Shown: positions 21,520 through 31,645, counted from the stretch's first letter. The stretch: 64,000 bases of DNA from Streptomyces sp. NBC_01142 (GCF_026341125.1 NZ_JAPEOR010000001.1:62001-126000); one strand, 5' to 3'. Numbers and translations are program-made. The notes: a model not told the origin generated them from the letters alone.

Positions 21520-23314
21520 CTCCGCCCCGCCCTCCTCCCCGCTGTCGCTGCTCTGGGGCAGGGTGCGGCCGCACTGGCGGATGCTGGTCGTCGGCGGGTT
21601 GCTGTCGCTGGTCGGCTCCGGGGCCGGTCTCGCCATGCCGATGATGGCGAAGTACACCGTGGACGCCTTCGCGGACGGGCGCTCGCCGGCCCGCCCGCTG
21701 ACCGCGCTCGTCCTCGTCGTCCTCGTCGGTGCGGTGCTGGCGGCGGGCGGCAGATATCTGATGGCGCGTACCGGCGAAGCCGTCGTCCTGCATGCCCGGC
21801 GGCAGCTCGTCGGCCGGATGCTGCGGCTGCGGGTCGCGGCGGTCGACCGGCTCACCCCCGGTGATCTTCTTTCTCGCGTCACCGGCGACACCACCCTGCT
21901 GCACACCGTGCTCTCCCGCAGCATCGTCGAGGCGGCCAGTGGTCTGCTGATGCTGGTGGGCACGGTGGTACTGATGGCGGTCGTGGATCTCGTCCTGCTC
22001 GGGGTCACCTTCGGCGTCATGATTCTCTGCGGAGCCCTGCTCGCCCTGCTCATGCCGAGGATTCAGCGGGCCCAGCTCCAGGCGCAGGAGGCGGTCGGAG
22101 CGATGGGGTCGCTGCTCGACCGCGTGCTCCAGGCCTTCCGTACGGTCAAGGCGAGCGGCGCCGAGGAGCGCGAGACCGCGGTCGTCGTCGAGGCGGCGCA
22201 GCAGGCCCACGACCGCGGGGTGACCGTGGCCCGCTGGACCTCGGTGTCCGAGGTCGCGGTGTTCCTGTCGATGCAGCTCGCCTTCCTCGCGGTGCTGGGT
22301 GTCGGCGGCGCCCGCGCCGTATCGGGGGCGATGGAGGTCTCGTCGCTGATCGCCTTCCTGCTGTACGTCTTCGCGCTGATGGCGCCGCTCAGCCAGCTCA
22401 CCGACGGCTGGACCGGCCTCAACACCGGTCTGGCCGCGGTGCGGCGCATCGAGGAGATCGAGTCGCTGCCCGGGGAGACGCCGGGCGGGGCTGCGGGGGA
22501 GTCGCCGGGCAAGGCGGCGGGCAAGGCTCCGGGGGAGACACCGGGCGAGGCTCTCCGGCCGGAGTCGTCACCCGTCGGCGTCGCGTTCCAGGACGTGCAC
22601 TTCGGTTACGACGACGAGCGGGCCCCGGCACACCGGAGTGTGACCTTCGAGGTGCCCGCCGGTGGTCTGACCGCGCTCGTCGGCCCGTCCGGTGCCGGTA
22701 AGTCCACGGTGTTCGCCCTGCTGGAGCGCTTCTACGACCATGACGTGGGCACCGTCACCGTCGGCGGCCGTGACATCCGCGACTGGCCGCTCGGCGAACT
22801 GCGGGCCGCGCTCGCCTACGTCGAACAGGACGCGCCCGTACTGGCCGGGACCCTGCGCGACAATCTGCTCCTCGCCGCCCCCCGGGCCACGCGCGAGGAC
22901 GTGCGGCACGCGGTGTCCCGCACCCGGCTCGACGATCTCGTCGCCCGGCTGCCCGAAGGCCTGGACACCCAGGTCGGGCACCGGGGCGTGATGCTGTCGG
23001 GCGGCGAACGCCAGCGGATCGCCATCGCCCGGGCGCTGCTGCGCAAGCCACGGCTGCTGCTGCTCGATGAGGTGACGTCGCAGCTGGACGCGGTCAACGA
23101 AGAGGCGCTGCGCGAGGTCATCCTGGAACTGGCCGCCGACACCACTGTCCTGGTCATCGCGCACCGGCTCTCCACCGTGGTCCGGGCCGACCGCATCGTG
23201 GTCATGCAGGACGGCCGGGTGCGCGCGACGGGCCGGCACGACGACCTGGTCGAGTCGGACACGCTGTACGCCGAACTGGCGGCCACCCAGCTCGCGGCCG
23301 CTCCGTCACGCTGA
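21479..23314 (+). CDS. lasD: Lasso-peptide ABC exporter
   Basis: A 611-residue fused permease-ATPase starting at GTG 21479 behind AAGGGGG. Six membrane segments fill residues about 30-310. A linker of Gly/Pro/Glu repeats (PGETPGGAAGESPGKAAGK) precedes the nucleotide-binding domain, which has Walker A GPSGAGKST (about 402), the signature LSGGE (about 506), Walker B LLLLDE and the H-loop IAHRLS. It exports the finished peptide and usually gives self-immunity. It is the last gene in the lasA-C-B1-B2-D order. Confidence 0.93.
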   Translation: MIPAGTKTPGPERSSAPPSSPLSLLWGRVRPHWRMLVVGGLLSLVGSGAGLAMPMMAKYTVDAFADGRSPARPLTALVLVVLVGAVLAAGGRYLMARTGEAVVLHARRQLVGRMLRLRVAAVDRLTPGDLLSRVTGDTTLLHTVLSRSIVEAASGLLMLVGTVVLMAVVDLVLLGVTFGVMILCGALLALLMPRIQRAQLQAQEAVGAMGSLLDRVLQAFRTVKASGAEERETAVVVEAAQQAHDRGVTVARWTSVSEVAVFLSMQLAFLAVLGVGGARAVSGAMEVSSLIAFLLYVFALMAPLSQLTDGWTGLNTGLAAVRRIEEIESLPGETPGGAAGESPGKAAGKAPGETPGEALRPESSPVGVAFQDVHFGYDDERAPAHRSVTFEVPAGGLTALVGPSGAGKSTVFALLERFYDHDVGTVTVGGRDIRDWPLGELRAALAYVEQDAPVLAGTLRDNLLLAAPRATREDVRHAVSRTRLDDLVARLPEGLDTQVGHRGVMLSGGERQRIAIARALLRKPRLLLLDEVTSQLDAVNEEALREVILELAADTTVLVIAHRLSTVVRADRIVVMQDGRVRATGRHDDLVESDTLYAELAATQLAAAPSR

Positions 23315-23481
23315 CAGCAAGCCCGGGAGCCCGCGCCGACGCAGACGCCCCAAGTGGCGCACCTTTCCAGCCGGTAAATGGACCAGTCCCGCGGGGACTT
23401 GGCCGGATAGCGTCATGACGTCGGGGAATCGTCGGCCGCCCGGTCCGCGTACTCGGCACATTCGGGGGACTTGGGAGACCT

Positions 23482-24735
23482 GTGCCGATTCGGATACTGC
23501 CGCCGGCCGGAGCGCCGCGCGTTCTCGCTGCGGCACAGCTGAGCAACTCCGTGGGCGACGGTGCCTACTACGTCTGTTCCGCGCTCTACTTCACCCGCGT
23601 CGTCGGGCTCTCGCCCACCCGGATCGGGCTCTGCCTCACCGTGGCGTGGGCCGTCGGTTCGGTGGCGGGGGTGTCGTGGGGGGCGTTCGCCGACCGCCGG
23701 GGGCCGCGGGGTACGGCGGTGCTGCTCGCCCTGGCCACCAGCGCTGCGGTCGTCTCCTTCCTGTTCATCCGCTCCTTCGCGCCGTTCCTCGTCGCCACGT
23801 GTCTGTACGCCACCGCCCAGTGCGGCCTGGCCGCGGCCCGGCAGGCGCTGCTCGCCGGGCTCGTCGCCCCCGCTTCCCGTACGGGAGTACTCGCCCATCT
23901 CCAGTCCACGCTCAATGCCGGACTGGCCGTCGGCGCCGCCGTCGGTGGACTTGCCCTCCAGTACGACACCCGCGAGGCCTACCTCGCCGTCTTCGCACTG
24001 GACGGGCTCTGCTTCCTGCTCTGCGCCGTGGTGCTGCTCAGGCTGCCCCTGGTGGCCGGCGTCCCGGCCCGCAAGAGCGACGAGCCGCGTCTCGCGGTGC
24101 TCCGCGACCGGCCCTATGTGGTCGTCACGCTGTTGAACGCGGTCCTGCTGCTGCGGATGCCGCTGCTCAGCCTCGCGATCCCGCTGTGGATCGTGGACCG
24201 TACGGACGCGCCGAGCTGGATGGTCTCGGCGCTGTTCGTCCTCAACACCCTTGCCGTGATGCTCTTCCAGGTGCGGATGGCCCGTGGCGTCACCGGGACG
24301 GACACGGCCTCCCGCGCGGTGCGGCACTCCAGCCTCATCATGTTCGTCTCGTGTGCGGTCTTCGCTCTGTCGGCCGCCGGAATGCCCGGGTGGGCGGCGG
24401 GCGCGGTCCTTGTCGTGGGAGCGGTGCTTCAGGTCGTCGCCGAGATGCAGCAGTCCGCCGGCTCGTGGCAGATCGGCTTCGTGCTGGCGCCCGCGCACCA
24501 AGTGGGCCAGTACCAGGGTTTCTTCGGCACCGGCGTCCCGGTGGCCCGCACGCTCGGGCCCCTGCTGCTCACCTCGCTGCTGGTGATGTGGGGCGTACCG
24601 GGCTGGCTGCTGCTGGGGGCGGTCTTCCTCGTCGCCGGGTTCGCGATGGGGCCGGCGGTGCGGTGGGCGGAGCGCGACCGTGGCCGCGAGGCCCGGTCGC
24701 GAACCTCCGACAGGCCGGCGGCGGTCATCGGCTGA
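23482..24735 (+). CDS. MFS transporter
   Basis: A 417-residue major facilitator protein starting at GTG 23482 (MPIRILPPAGAPRVLAAAQL). Twelve membrane segments can be traced. The loop 2-3 motif is present as GAFADRRGPRGTAVLL. It is the same strand as the lasso exporter but 167 bases downstream with its own likely ribosome binding site, so it may be outside the operon. The substrate is unknown; an accessory role in lasso export is possible but unsupported. A bidirectional terminator follows. Confidence 0.88.
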   Translation: MPIRILPPAGAPRVLAAAQLSNSVGDGAYYVCSALYFTRVVGLSPTRIGLCLTVAWAVGSVAGVSWGAFADRRGPRGTAVLLALATSAAVVSFLFIRSFAPFLVATCLYATAQCGLAAARQALLAGLVAPASRTGVLAHLQSTLNAGLAVGAAVGGLALQYDTREAYLAVFALDGLCFLLCAVVLLRLPLVAGVPARKSDEPRLAVLRDRPYVVVTLLNAVLLLRMPLLSLAIPLWIVDRTDAPSWMVSALFVLNTLAVMLFQVRMARGVTGTDTASRAVRHSSLIMFVSCAVFALSAAGMPGWAAGAVLVVGAVLQVVAEMQQSAGSWQIGFVLAPAHQVGQYQGFFGTGVPVARTLGPLLLTSLLVMWGVPGWLLLGAVFLVAGFAMGPAVRWAERDRGREARSRTSDRPAAVIG

Positions 24736-25046
24736 CTCCGGCCGGACCCGTCGCCGGTTTCTGCCCGCAGCCGTCGCCCGGTTTCTGCCCGCAGTCGCCG
24801 TCCGCGGGGTGCGTCCGCCGCGACGGCGCCGCCGACAGGACGAGAGCCCCGGCACTCACCTGGGTGACCGGGGCTCTCTCTGTCCTACGGATCCGACCGC
24901 GGCGGCGACACTCCCCCGAGTGTGGCTCCCCACGCCGAGCGCCGGCGGGCCGGATCCATGGACCGATCCAAACAGTTCACGCCAACGGATCGCTAACATA
25001 TGGCCAACGCTCAAGCCGATGGGGGGAAAGTGAGGGGAGGAAACAC
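24736..25046. other. Gap between MFS and SARP genes
   Basis: No gene is seen. It holds a small duplication (CCGGTTTCTGCCCGCAG near 24752 and 24778), the terminator at 24842-24878, and the SARP leader. Confidence 0.5.
24842..24878. terminator. Bidirectional terminator
   Basis: GAGAGCCCCGG (24842-24852) pairs with CCGGGGCTCTC (24868-24878), with an inner TCACC/GGTGA stem. It separates the lasso/MFS region from the SARP gene. Confidence 0.75.
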
Positions 25047-27935
25047 ATGCGGTTCGGCCTGCTCGGCCCGCCGGCCGTGCACGACGCCGTGGGCGTGCCG
25101 CATCCGCTCGGCAGTGCCAAGGTCCGTGCCCTGCTCGGCGCGCTGCTGCTGCGGCCGAATCGGGTCGTGCCCGTCGACGAACTGAAGGACGCGCTCTGGG
25201 GCGATGATCCACCCGCCTCCGCCCATGCCTCCCTCCACAACCATGTGACGCGTCTGCGCCGGCTGCTCGCCGAGAAGGACCGGCTGCGGGCCGTGTCCCC
25301 CGGGTATCTGCTGCGGATCGAGCCGGGCGAGCTGGACACCGATGTCTTCGAGACATACGCACGCACCGCCCGCGCCGCGCACAGTCAGGGTGACTGGCCC
25401 GCCGTCCTGGAGGCCGCCCGCGCCGGGCTCGCACTGTGGCGCGGCAGCCCGCTGGCCGGGCTGTACGACCCCGACGACGGCACCCCCGCACTCGTACAGC
25501 GGCTGCGGGAGTCGCGGCTGCTGGTGCTGGAGTGGCGGTACGACGCCGAGCTGCACCTGGGCCGCCACGGCACCCTCGGACCCGAACTGGCCGCGCTCGT
25601 CGCCGAGTTCCCGCTGAGGGAGGCCTTCCACCGGCAGCTGATGCTGACCCTGCACCGTGCGGGCCGGCAGGCCGAGGCACTCGCCGCGTACCGGTCGCTG
25701 CGCCGCACACTGGTGGAGGAGCTGGGCGTCGACCCGGGTCCGGCCGTCCAGGAGGCGCACCAGGAGGTGCTCCGCGCCCCGGCCGCGCAGCCCGCGCCCC
25801 GCCCGTCGTCCCGGCTGCCCCCGCCGCCCCGCCCGGCCCAACTGCCACCCCCGCCCGCGCACTTCACGGGCCGGGACGCGCAGTTCGAGGAGCTGCGGGC
25901 GGCACTCACCGGCGAGGAGGGTCCCGCTGTCGTCGTCGTCTCCGGGATGGCCGGAGTCGGCAAGTCCGCCCTCGCCGCGCAGGTTGCCCACGCACTGCGC
26001 GAGGAGTTTCCCGACGGGCAGCTCTACTGCAATCTCCACGGCGCCACCCCGGGCATGCCGCCCCTCGACCCCGGGCACGCGCTCTGCGCCCTGCTGCGGG
26101 ATCTCGGTGTCGATCCGCGCCAGGTCCCGGACGAGGTGGACGCGGCCGCAGCCCTGCTGCGCTCCACGCTCGCGCCGACCCGCACCCTGCTCGTACTCGA
26201 CGACGTCGCGTCCGCGGCGCAGGTGCGGCCGCTGCTGCCCGCCGGGCCCGGCTGCGCGGTCGTCGTCACCAGCCGTTCCCCGCTGACCGCGCTGGACGGC
26301 GCGGCCCGCTTCCCGCTCGCGCCCCTGTCGGCGGCGGACAGCGGGACGCTGCTGCGGGCCGTCTCGGGCCGCGGGTCCGGCGAAGGCCTCGAACGGCTCG
26401 TGGAGCGGTGCGGCCGCCTTCCGCTCGCCCTACGTATCGTCGCCGCCCGTCTTGCCGCCCGCAGCGCCCTCACCGCCGACGCCCTCGCCGGGCTGCTGGA
26501 CGCCGAGGCCGGGCGGCTCGACCACCTCGAGTACGACGATCTGAGCGTGCGCGGCTCCCTCGCCGTCGCCCACGACGGCCTCGACCCGGACGCCGCGCTC
26601 GCGCTGCGCCGTCTCGGCGCGGTGGACCTGCCCGAGTACGGCGCCCCGGCCGTCGCCCGGCTGATGGAGACCGACGAACGGCGCGCCGCGGTCGCCCTCG
26701 ACCGGCTCGTCGAGGTCGCGCTGCTGGAAGAGGTCTCGTACGGCCGGTTCGTCCCACACGATCTCGTACGCGACTTCGCCCGCGAACTGGCCGCTCCCGA
26801 CGACACGCTGGAGGTCGCCGAGCGCGTCCTTCGCTGGTACGGCGAATGCGCCCGCCAGGCAGGTGTCGCGCTGCTCCCGCCCGGCCAGGAAGCCGGTCTG
26901 CGGCTGCCGCCGCCCATCGGCGAGGCGGCGCCCTTCGACTCCGCCGAACAGGCCCTGGCCTGGATCGACCGTGAACTGCCCAACGTGGTTGCGCTGACCG
27001 AGCGGTACGTCCGCCAGTCCACGACGGTCCTGCTGCTCGTACGGTCCTGCTTCCCCTCCCTGCAGCGCCGCGGCAGGATCCAGGAGCTCGCCGTCCTGAA
27101 CGAGCTGGCCCTGGGCGCCGCCCGCGCGGCCGGCGACACCGAGGCCGAGGGACACGCCCTCACCGACCTCGCGGGCATGAACTTCCTCAGTGGCAGGCCC
27201 GAGCGCGCCCTCTCGCTCAACGAGGAAGCGATCACGATCTGGCGCGCGCTGGGCGAGGACCGGCGCGTTCAGCGAGGCCTCGGCAACCGGGGCATGCTGC
27301 TGGAGGGGCTCGGCCGGCACACGGAGGCCGCCGAGACGCTGGAGTCCGCCATCGAATTCGCCCGCTGCCTCGACGACGCGCACGGCGAGGCGGTGATCCT
27401 CAGCCATCTGGGCAATCTCTACGAGCACACCGACGCGCGCGCGGCCATCGGGTACCACGAGCGCAGCCTCACCGCCGGTGTACGGCTGCGGAGCGAGCCC
27501 CTGCTGCACACCGCCCACTGCAACATCGGATACGCCCATCTCACCCTCGGTGAACCTGGCGAGGCGGTAAAGCACTTCGACGAGAGCCTGGCCATCCTCG
27601 GCGACGACGGGGACTGGCACTCCCAGTCCCAGTCCCGTATCGGCCGGGTGCGCGCGCTGCGCGGAGTGGGCCGTGACGGGGAGGCCCGCCGTGAGTGCGC
27701 GCTGCTGCTGGAGCGCGCCGAGTCACGCGCCGACACCCATATGCAGGCCCGCGCCCGCCACCAGAGCGGACTGCTGTTCCGGGCCGAGGGCCGCACGGAG
27801 GAGGCGCGCGAGCAGTGGCGCCGGGCCCTCGCCACTCTCCAGGCCCTCGACGGCGAGCATGCGCGGCTCCTGGACGAACTGAGGGAACTGATGAGCGGTA
27901 CGGCCGCCTGTGACGTCGCAGGAGAAACAGGATGA
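25047..27935 (+). CDS. SARP-family regulator with NB-ARC and TPR domains
   Basis: A 962-residue AfsR-like protein starting MRFGLLGPPAVHDAVGVPHP at ATG 25047 behind AGGGGAGG. Residues 1-90 are an OmpR-type winged helix (VRALLGALLLRPNRVVPVDE). Residues 95-245 are the bacterial transcriptional activation domain. After a proline-rich linker, the NB-ARC ATPase has Walker A GMAGVGKSALAA (about 300) and LLVLDDVAS. The last 270 residues are TPR repeats (GNRGMLLEGLGRHTEAAETL). Such proteins activate secondary metabolism or development. It lies downstream of the lasso cluster but behind a terminator, so a direct link is only possible. Confidence 0.93.
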   Translation: MRFGLLGPPAVHDAVGVPHPLGSAKVRALLGALLLRPNRVVPVDELKDALWGDDPPASAHASLHNHVTRLRRLLAEKDRLRAVSPGYLLRIEPGELDTDVFETYARTARAAHSQGDWPAVLEAARAGLALWRGSPLAGLYDPDDGTPALVQRLRESRLLVLEWRYDAELHLGRHGTLGPELAALVAEFPLREAFHRQLMLTLHRAGRQAEALAAYRSLRRTLVEELGVDPGPAVQEAHQEVLRAPAAQPAPRPSSRLPPPPRPAQLPPPPAHFTGRDAQFEELRAALTGEEGPAVVVVSGMAGVGKSALAAQVAHALREEFPDGQLYCNLHGATPGMPPLDPGHALCALLRDLGVDPRQVPDEVDAAAALLRSTLAPTRTLLVLDDVASAAQVRPLLPAGPGCAVVVTSRSPLTALDGAARFPLAPLSAADSGTLLRAVSGRGSGEGLERLVERCGRLPLALRIVAARLAARSALTADALAGLLDAEAGRLDHLEYDDLSVRGSLAVAHDGLDPDAALALRRLGAVDLPEYGAPAVARLMETDERRAAVALDRLVEVALLEEVSYGRFVPHDLVRDFARELAAPDDTLEVAERVLRWYGECARQAGVALLPPGQEAGLRLPPPIGEAAPFDSAEQALAWIDRELPNVVALTERYVRQSTTVLLLVRSCFPSLQRRGRIQELAVLNELALGAARAAGDTEAEGHALTDLAGMNFLSGRPERALSLNEEAITIWRALGEDRRVQRGLGNRGMLLEGLGRHTEAAETLESAIEFARCLDDAHGEAVILSHLGNLYEHTDARAAIGYHERSLTAGVRLRSEPLLHTAHCNIGYAHLTLGEPGEAVKHFDESLAILGDDGDWHSQSQSRIGRVRALRGVGRDGEARRECALLLERAESRADTHMQARARHQSGLLFRAEGRTEEAREQWRRALATLQALDGEHARLLDELRELMSGTAACDVAGETG

Positions 27936-28010
27936 GAATCCGCTGAAACATTTCACCCGAGTCATCGCGTCAGAGAGGTGAGGGGACGCCGCGACAACGG
28001 GGGAGGGCGG

Positions 28011-28523
28011 ATGAGACGGTCACGCGCGGAGGGATTCAGGGAGTTCGCGGCCGACCGCACCAGTTCGCTCTTCCGCTCCGCCTGTCTCCTGACCAGCGGT
28101 GACACCCATCTCGCCGAGGATCTGGTGCAGGAGACGCTGGGCCGGATGTATGTGCTGTGGGGCCGCGTCTCCCGGATCGAGAATCCGGCGGGCTACGCCC
28201 AGACCGTCCTCGTACGCACCTTCCTCACTCACCGGCGGCGGCGCTCCGCCTCCGAAAGCCCCGTCGGCGAACTCCCCGACACCCCCCTGCACTCCGTCGG
28301 CGGCGACCCTGCCCTGCGTGTCGCGCTGCTCGGTGCGCTCGGGCAGCTTCCGCCCAAGGACCGGGCGGTGGTGGTGCTGCGGTACTGGGAGGACCGCAGC
28401 ATCGAGGAGACCGCCGACGTGATGAACGTCAGCTCCGCAGCGGTACGCACCAGATCGGTGCGGGCGCTCGCGAAGCTCCGGGAGCAGCTCGGTGGGAGCC
28501 TCTCCGAGCTCGCCGCCCGCTGA
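28011..28523 (+). CDS. SigE-family RNA polymerase sigma factor (ECF)
   Basis: A 170-residue ECF sigma factor starting at ATG 28011 behind GGGGGAGGG. Region 2 is FREFAADRTSSLFRSACLLT with AEDLVQETLGRMYVLW; region 4 is LPPKDRAVVVLRYWEDRSIE with TADVMNVSSAAVRTRSVRAL. It belongs to the Streptomyces SigE-like group. The next gene, 43 bases on, encodes a membrane protein with a cytoplasmic start that could act as its anti-sigma factor. Confidence 0.9.
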   Translation: MRRSRAEGFREFAADRTSSLFRSACLLTSGDTHLAEDLVQETLGRMYVLWGRVSRIENPAGYAQTVLVRTFLTHRRRRSASESPVGELPDTPLHSVGGDPALRVALLGALGQLPPKDRAVVVLRYWEDRSIEETADVMNVSSAAVRTRSVRALAKLREQLGGSLSELAAR

Positions 28524-28566
28524 CATCTGCCGCTGTCCCGATCGAGATCAGGAAGTGTGATTCCCC

Positions 28567-29877
28567 ATGCCTGAGCGCATGTCTGAGCCAACGCCCTTTG
28601 AGTCCACGCCCTTTGAGACCACGCCTTCTGAGTCCACGCCCTTCGAGGACGAGCTCGGCGATGCGATGCGCCGCACCGGCGACACCTTCCGGCCCACGGA
28701 CCGGCCCGCGCTGGTGGACGGCGGGCTGCGACGCGGCCGCCGCCGGCTGGCGCTGCGACGGTCGGCCGCGGTGACCGGCAGTGTGCTGGCCCTGGCGGGC
28801 GTGGTTCTCGGCGGGGCCTACGGGGGCGGGCTGCTCGGCGGAGACGGGGCGGCCTCGGTCGGGGCGCCGGACCGGCCGGCTCCCCGCGGTGACAAGCCCA
28901 ACGGCAAGATCACCAAAGAGCAGATGATCGAGACCCTCAAGGGGCTGCTGCCGGAGGGGAGGACCAGTCAGGAGGACGGGCGCGGCAGCCTGAAGGAGGA
29001 CGGCAGGTCCGCGCCGTTCGCCTCTGTCGTGTACGACGACGGCAAGGGCGCGGCGGCGATCAGCTTCGCTCTGAACACCGTCGACCCGGACGGCAACAGC
29101 GCCAAGGACTGGACGGAGTGCCCGTCCCGGTCCCAGGTGCCGCATGACGCCTGCACGGCGAAGACGCTGCCCGACGGCTCGAAGTTCGTGATGTTCCAGG
29201 GGTACGAGTACCCGGACCGCCGTGTGGAGACGAAGAACTGGCGGGCCACGCTGCTCACGCCGAGCGGAGTCCTGCTCGACGCGAACGAGTACAACGCGCC
29301 CGCCCAGAAGGACGCAGAAGTCTCGCGCACCGACCCGCCCCTGACCCCGGAGCAGATGAAGGCCCTGGTCACGGCCGCGCAATGGCAGCCGATCATGAAG
29401 GAGTTGGGGGAGCCGGTCAACGAGATCCCCGATCCCGGTGAGATCGGAACCGACGCGGCCCGGGACGCGCTCGTCTCCCTGCTTCCCAAGGGGCTGGAGG
29501 TGAGCGACAAGGGCGGTCAGAGCGGCTACGCGTTCGTTGTCGTCGACGACGGCAAGGGCAAGAGCTTCGTCCAGGTCAATGTGCAGCCCGGCATGCTGGA
29601 CGTCGCCGACCAGCTGATCAGCAACGGGGGTGATGTCACGACCCTGCCGGACGGCACCAAGGTCATGCAGAAGAAGGAGAACGCCCCGGACGGCAAGGGC
29701 GGGGCGGGCGCCGTGGGCTGGACGGTGGACACTCTGCGTCCGGACGGCTTCCGCGTGGTGATCACGGCGTTCAACACGGGCGCCCAGGGCCAGGACGCCA
29801 CCCGCGCCGAGCCCGCCCTCACCATGGTGCAGCTCAAGGCCATCGCACTCGACAAGAAGTGGCTCACCCTCAAGTAG
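28567..29877 (+). CDS. Membrane-anchored protein paired with the sigma factor
   Basis: A 436-residue protein starting MPERMSEPTPFESTPFETTP. Residues 8-28 contain a short STPFE/TTPSE repeat. A cytoplasmic basic part (GLRRGRRRLALRRS) precedes one membrane segment (AAVTGSVLALAGVVLGGAYG, residues 68-90). The exported part has two similar halves, each with VVYDDGKG or VVVDDGKG and a TLPDGSK/TLPDGTK stretch, indicating an internal duplication. It lacks an obvious zinc anti-sigma motif. Coupling to the sigma gene suggests an anti-sigma or sensor role. Confidence 0.7.
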   Translation: MPERMSEPTPFESTPFETTPSESTPFEDELGDAMRRTGDTFRPTDRPALVDGGLRRGRRRLALRRSAAVTGSVLALAGVVLGGAYGGGLLGGDGAASVGAPDRPAPRGDKPNGKITKEQMIETLKGLLPEGRTSQEDGRGSLKEDGRSAPFASVVYDDGKGAAAISFALNTVDPDGNSAKDWTECPSRSQVPHDACTAKTLPDGSKFVMFQGYEYPDRRVETKNWRATLLTPSGVLLDANEYNAPAQKDAEVSRTDPPLTPEQMKALVTAAQWQPIMKELGEPVNEIPDPGEIGTDAARDALVSLLPKGLEVSDKGGQSGYAFVVVDDGKGKSFVQVNVQPGMLDVADQLISNGGDVTTLPDGTKVMQKKENAPDGKGGAGAVGWTVDTLRPDGFRVVITAFNTGAQGQDATRAEPALTMVQLKAIALDKKWLTLK

Positions 29878-29956
29878 CCCAGCGGCGGTACGGCGGTGCG
29901 GCGGTGCGGCAGTACGTCTGCGCGGCGGTACGTCTGCGCGGCGGTACGGCTGTGCG

Positions 29957-31645
29957 CTACTTCGCGTCGGAGTACCGCTCCACCGTCGCCGTGGTGAACG
30001 GAAACCGCACCGGCGTCTCTCCGAAGGCGATCCGCCCGGCCAGCTCCCCGGCCGCGCGGATCGCCGTCGCCACGTCCTCGGCCTCCTCCGCAGGGCAGTG
30101 CACGATCACCTCGTCGTGCTGGAAGAAGACCAGCTCCGCACGCATCGCGGCGGTCGCCTGCCGCAGCGCCGCCAGCATCAGCAGCGCCCAGTCCGCCGCG
30201 CTGCCCTGCACCACGAAGTTGCGGGTGAAGCGGCCCCGGGCGCGGGCGTTCGTGGATGCGTAGCCGGGCGTGAACTCGTTCTCTGCGGAGGGGATTTCCT
30301 CGCTCTCCTGGGGGATGCCCGCTTCTTCGGCGTCCTCGGCCCCGGCCGCCGGCGGGCTGGTGCGCCCCAGCCAGGTACGGACGAGCCGGCCCTCCTCGCC
30401 CGCCTTCGCCGCCTCGTCGACGTACGCCACGGCGCGGGGGAATCTTCGTCTGAGCATGGCCAGGTTCTTCAGTCCGTCGCCCGACGTCTGACCGTAGATC
30501 GCGCCCAGCAGCGCGATCTTGGCGTGGTCGCGGTCGCCGGAGAACGCCCGGTCGGACAGCGCGGTGTACAGATCGCCGTCGTGTCCCGCGACCTCCATCA
30601 GACCGGGGTCGCGGGAGATCGCGGCCAGCACCCGGGGCTCCATCTGGTCGGCGTCGGCGACCACCAGCCGCCAGCCGTCGTCGGCGACCACCGCACGCCG
30701 GATCACTTTCGGAATCTGAAGTGCCCCGCCCCCATTGGTCGTCCAGCGGCCCGAGACCGTGCCGCCCGGCAGATACCCGGGCCGGAACCGGCCCTCCCGT
30801 ACCCAGTCCTGCAGCCAGCCCCAGCCGTGCGCCGTCCAGATGCGGTACAGCTTCTTGTACTGGATCAGCGGCTGCACGGCCGGATGGCCGAGCTCCTCCA
30901 GCTCCCAGCGCCGGGTCGACTTCACCTTGATCCCGGCCTGCGCGAACGCCTTCACCACATCCGTCGGCAGATCCGGCCGCACGCGCCGCCCGAACGCCGC
31001 CGACACCTCGTCCGCCAGCTCCGCCAGCCTGCGCGGCTCGCCCCCGCCCGCGTACCGCTCGCCCAGCAGCTCGTGCAGCACCTCCCGGTGGACGTCCGCC
31101 CGCCACGGCAGCCCGGCCCGGTTCATCTCCGCGGCCACCAGCATCCCCGCGGACTCGGCGGCCGTGAGCAGGCGCATCCTCCCCGGGTGCTCGGCGGCCT
31201 CATGCCTTCGCTGCTGGTCGGCGTAGACCTCCAGTAGCGACTCCAGCGGCACGGGCACGGGCTGCGGCTCGAAGAGCGAGGACTGTGAGCCCGGCTCGGC
31301 TGCGCGCTGCGGCGGATCGGGCGGTACGGGACCGTTGCGCAGGCGCGCCCAGGCGGCCGCCGCAGACCGGGGCTCGCCCAGCCGCCCCTCGTGGCCGAGC
31401 AGCAGCAGCTCCGCGTCCTCGATGTCGTAGCAGCGCTCGACGCGGACCCCGGCCGCCAGCAGCCGCGGGTAGATCTCGGCGGTGGAGCGCCACACCCAAC
31501 GCCCCACCTCGGGCAGCCGGGACCGGACGGCCTCGACCAGATCGGGCTCCTCCAGGACGGGACCGGCGGGCAGGCCGTCGTGGCCGAGGGGGACGAGCCG
31601 CGCCCCGTCGCCCTCCGCCGCCGCCAGAGCCCACCGTTCGCTCAT
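29957..31645 (-). CDS. DNA polymerase I-like bifunctional 3'-5' exonuclease/polymerase
   Basis: A 562-residue family A polymerase starting MSERWALAAAEGDGARLVPL at ATG 31645. The N-terminal region is a diverged exonuclease-like domain without clear catalytic acids. The polymerase part has motif A as VVADADQMEPRVLAAIS (DADQMEPR in place of DYSQIELR), the O-helix region MLRRRFPRAVAYVDEA, and motif C FFQHDEVIVHCP. It is shorter than PolA and lacks the 5' nuclease. Actinobacteria keep this as a second polymerase of unclear duty, possibly repair. Confidence 0.85.
   Translation of the reverse strand: MSERWALAAAEGDGARLVPLGHDGLPAGPVLEEPDLVEAVRSRLPEVGRWVWRSTAEIYPRLLAAGVRVERCYDIEDAELLLLGHEGRLGEPRSAAAAWARLRNGPVPPDPPQRAAEPGSQSSLFEPQPVPVPLESLLEVYADQQRRHEAAEHPGRMRLLTAAESAGMLVAAEMNRAGLPWRADVHREVLHELLGERYAGGGEPRRLAELADEVSAAFGRRVRPDLPTDVVKAFAQAGIKVKSTRRWELEELGHPAVQPLIQYKKLYRIWTAHGWGWLQDWVREGRFRPGYLPGGTVSGRWTTNGGGALQIPKVIRRAVVADDGWRLVVADADQMEPRVLAAISRDPGLMEVAGHDGDLYTALSDRAFSGDRDHAKIALLGAIYGQTSGDGLKNLAMLRRRFPRAVAYVDEAAKAGEEGRLVRTWLGRTSPPAAGAEDAEEAGIPQESEEIPSAENEFTPGYASTNARARGRFTRNFVVQGSAADWALLMLAALRQATAAMRAELVFFQHDEVIVHCPAEEAEDVATAIRAAGELAGRIAFGETPVRFPFTTATVERYSDAK

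Noticed and set aside
23415..27935. A single 1506-residue open frame covering the MFS gene region and the SARP gene
   Set aside because: The first 544 codons are an arginine-rich shadow of the MFS gene. The conserved SARP protein starts at ATG 25047 behind a good ribosome binding site.
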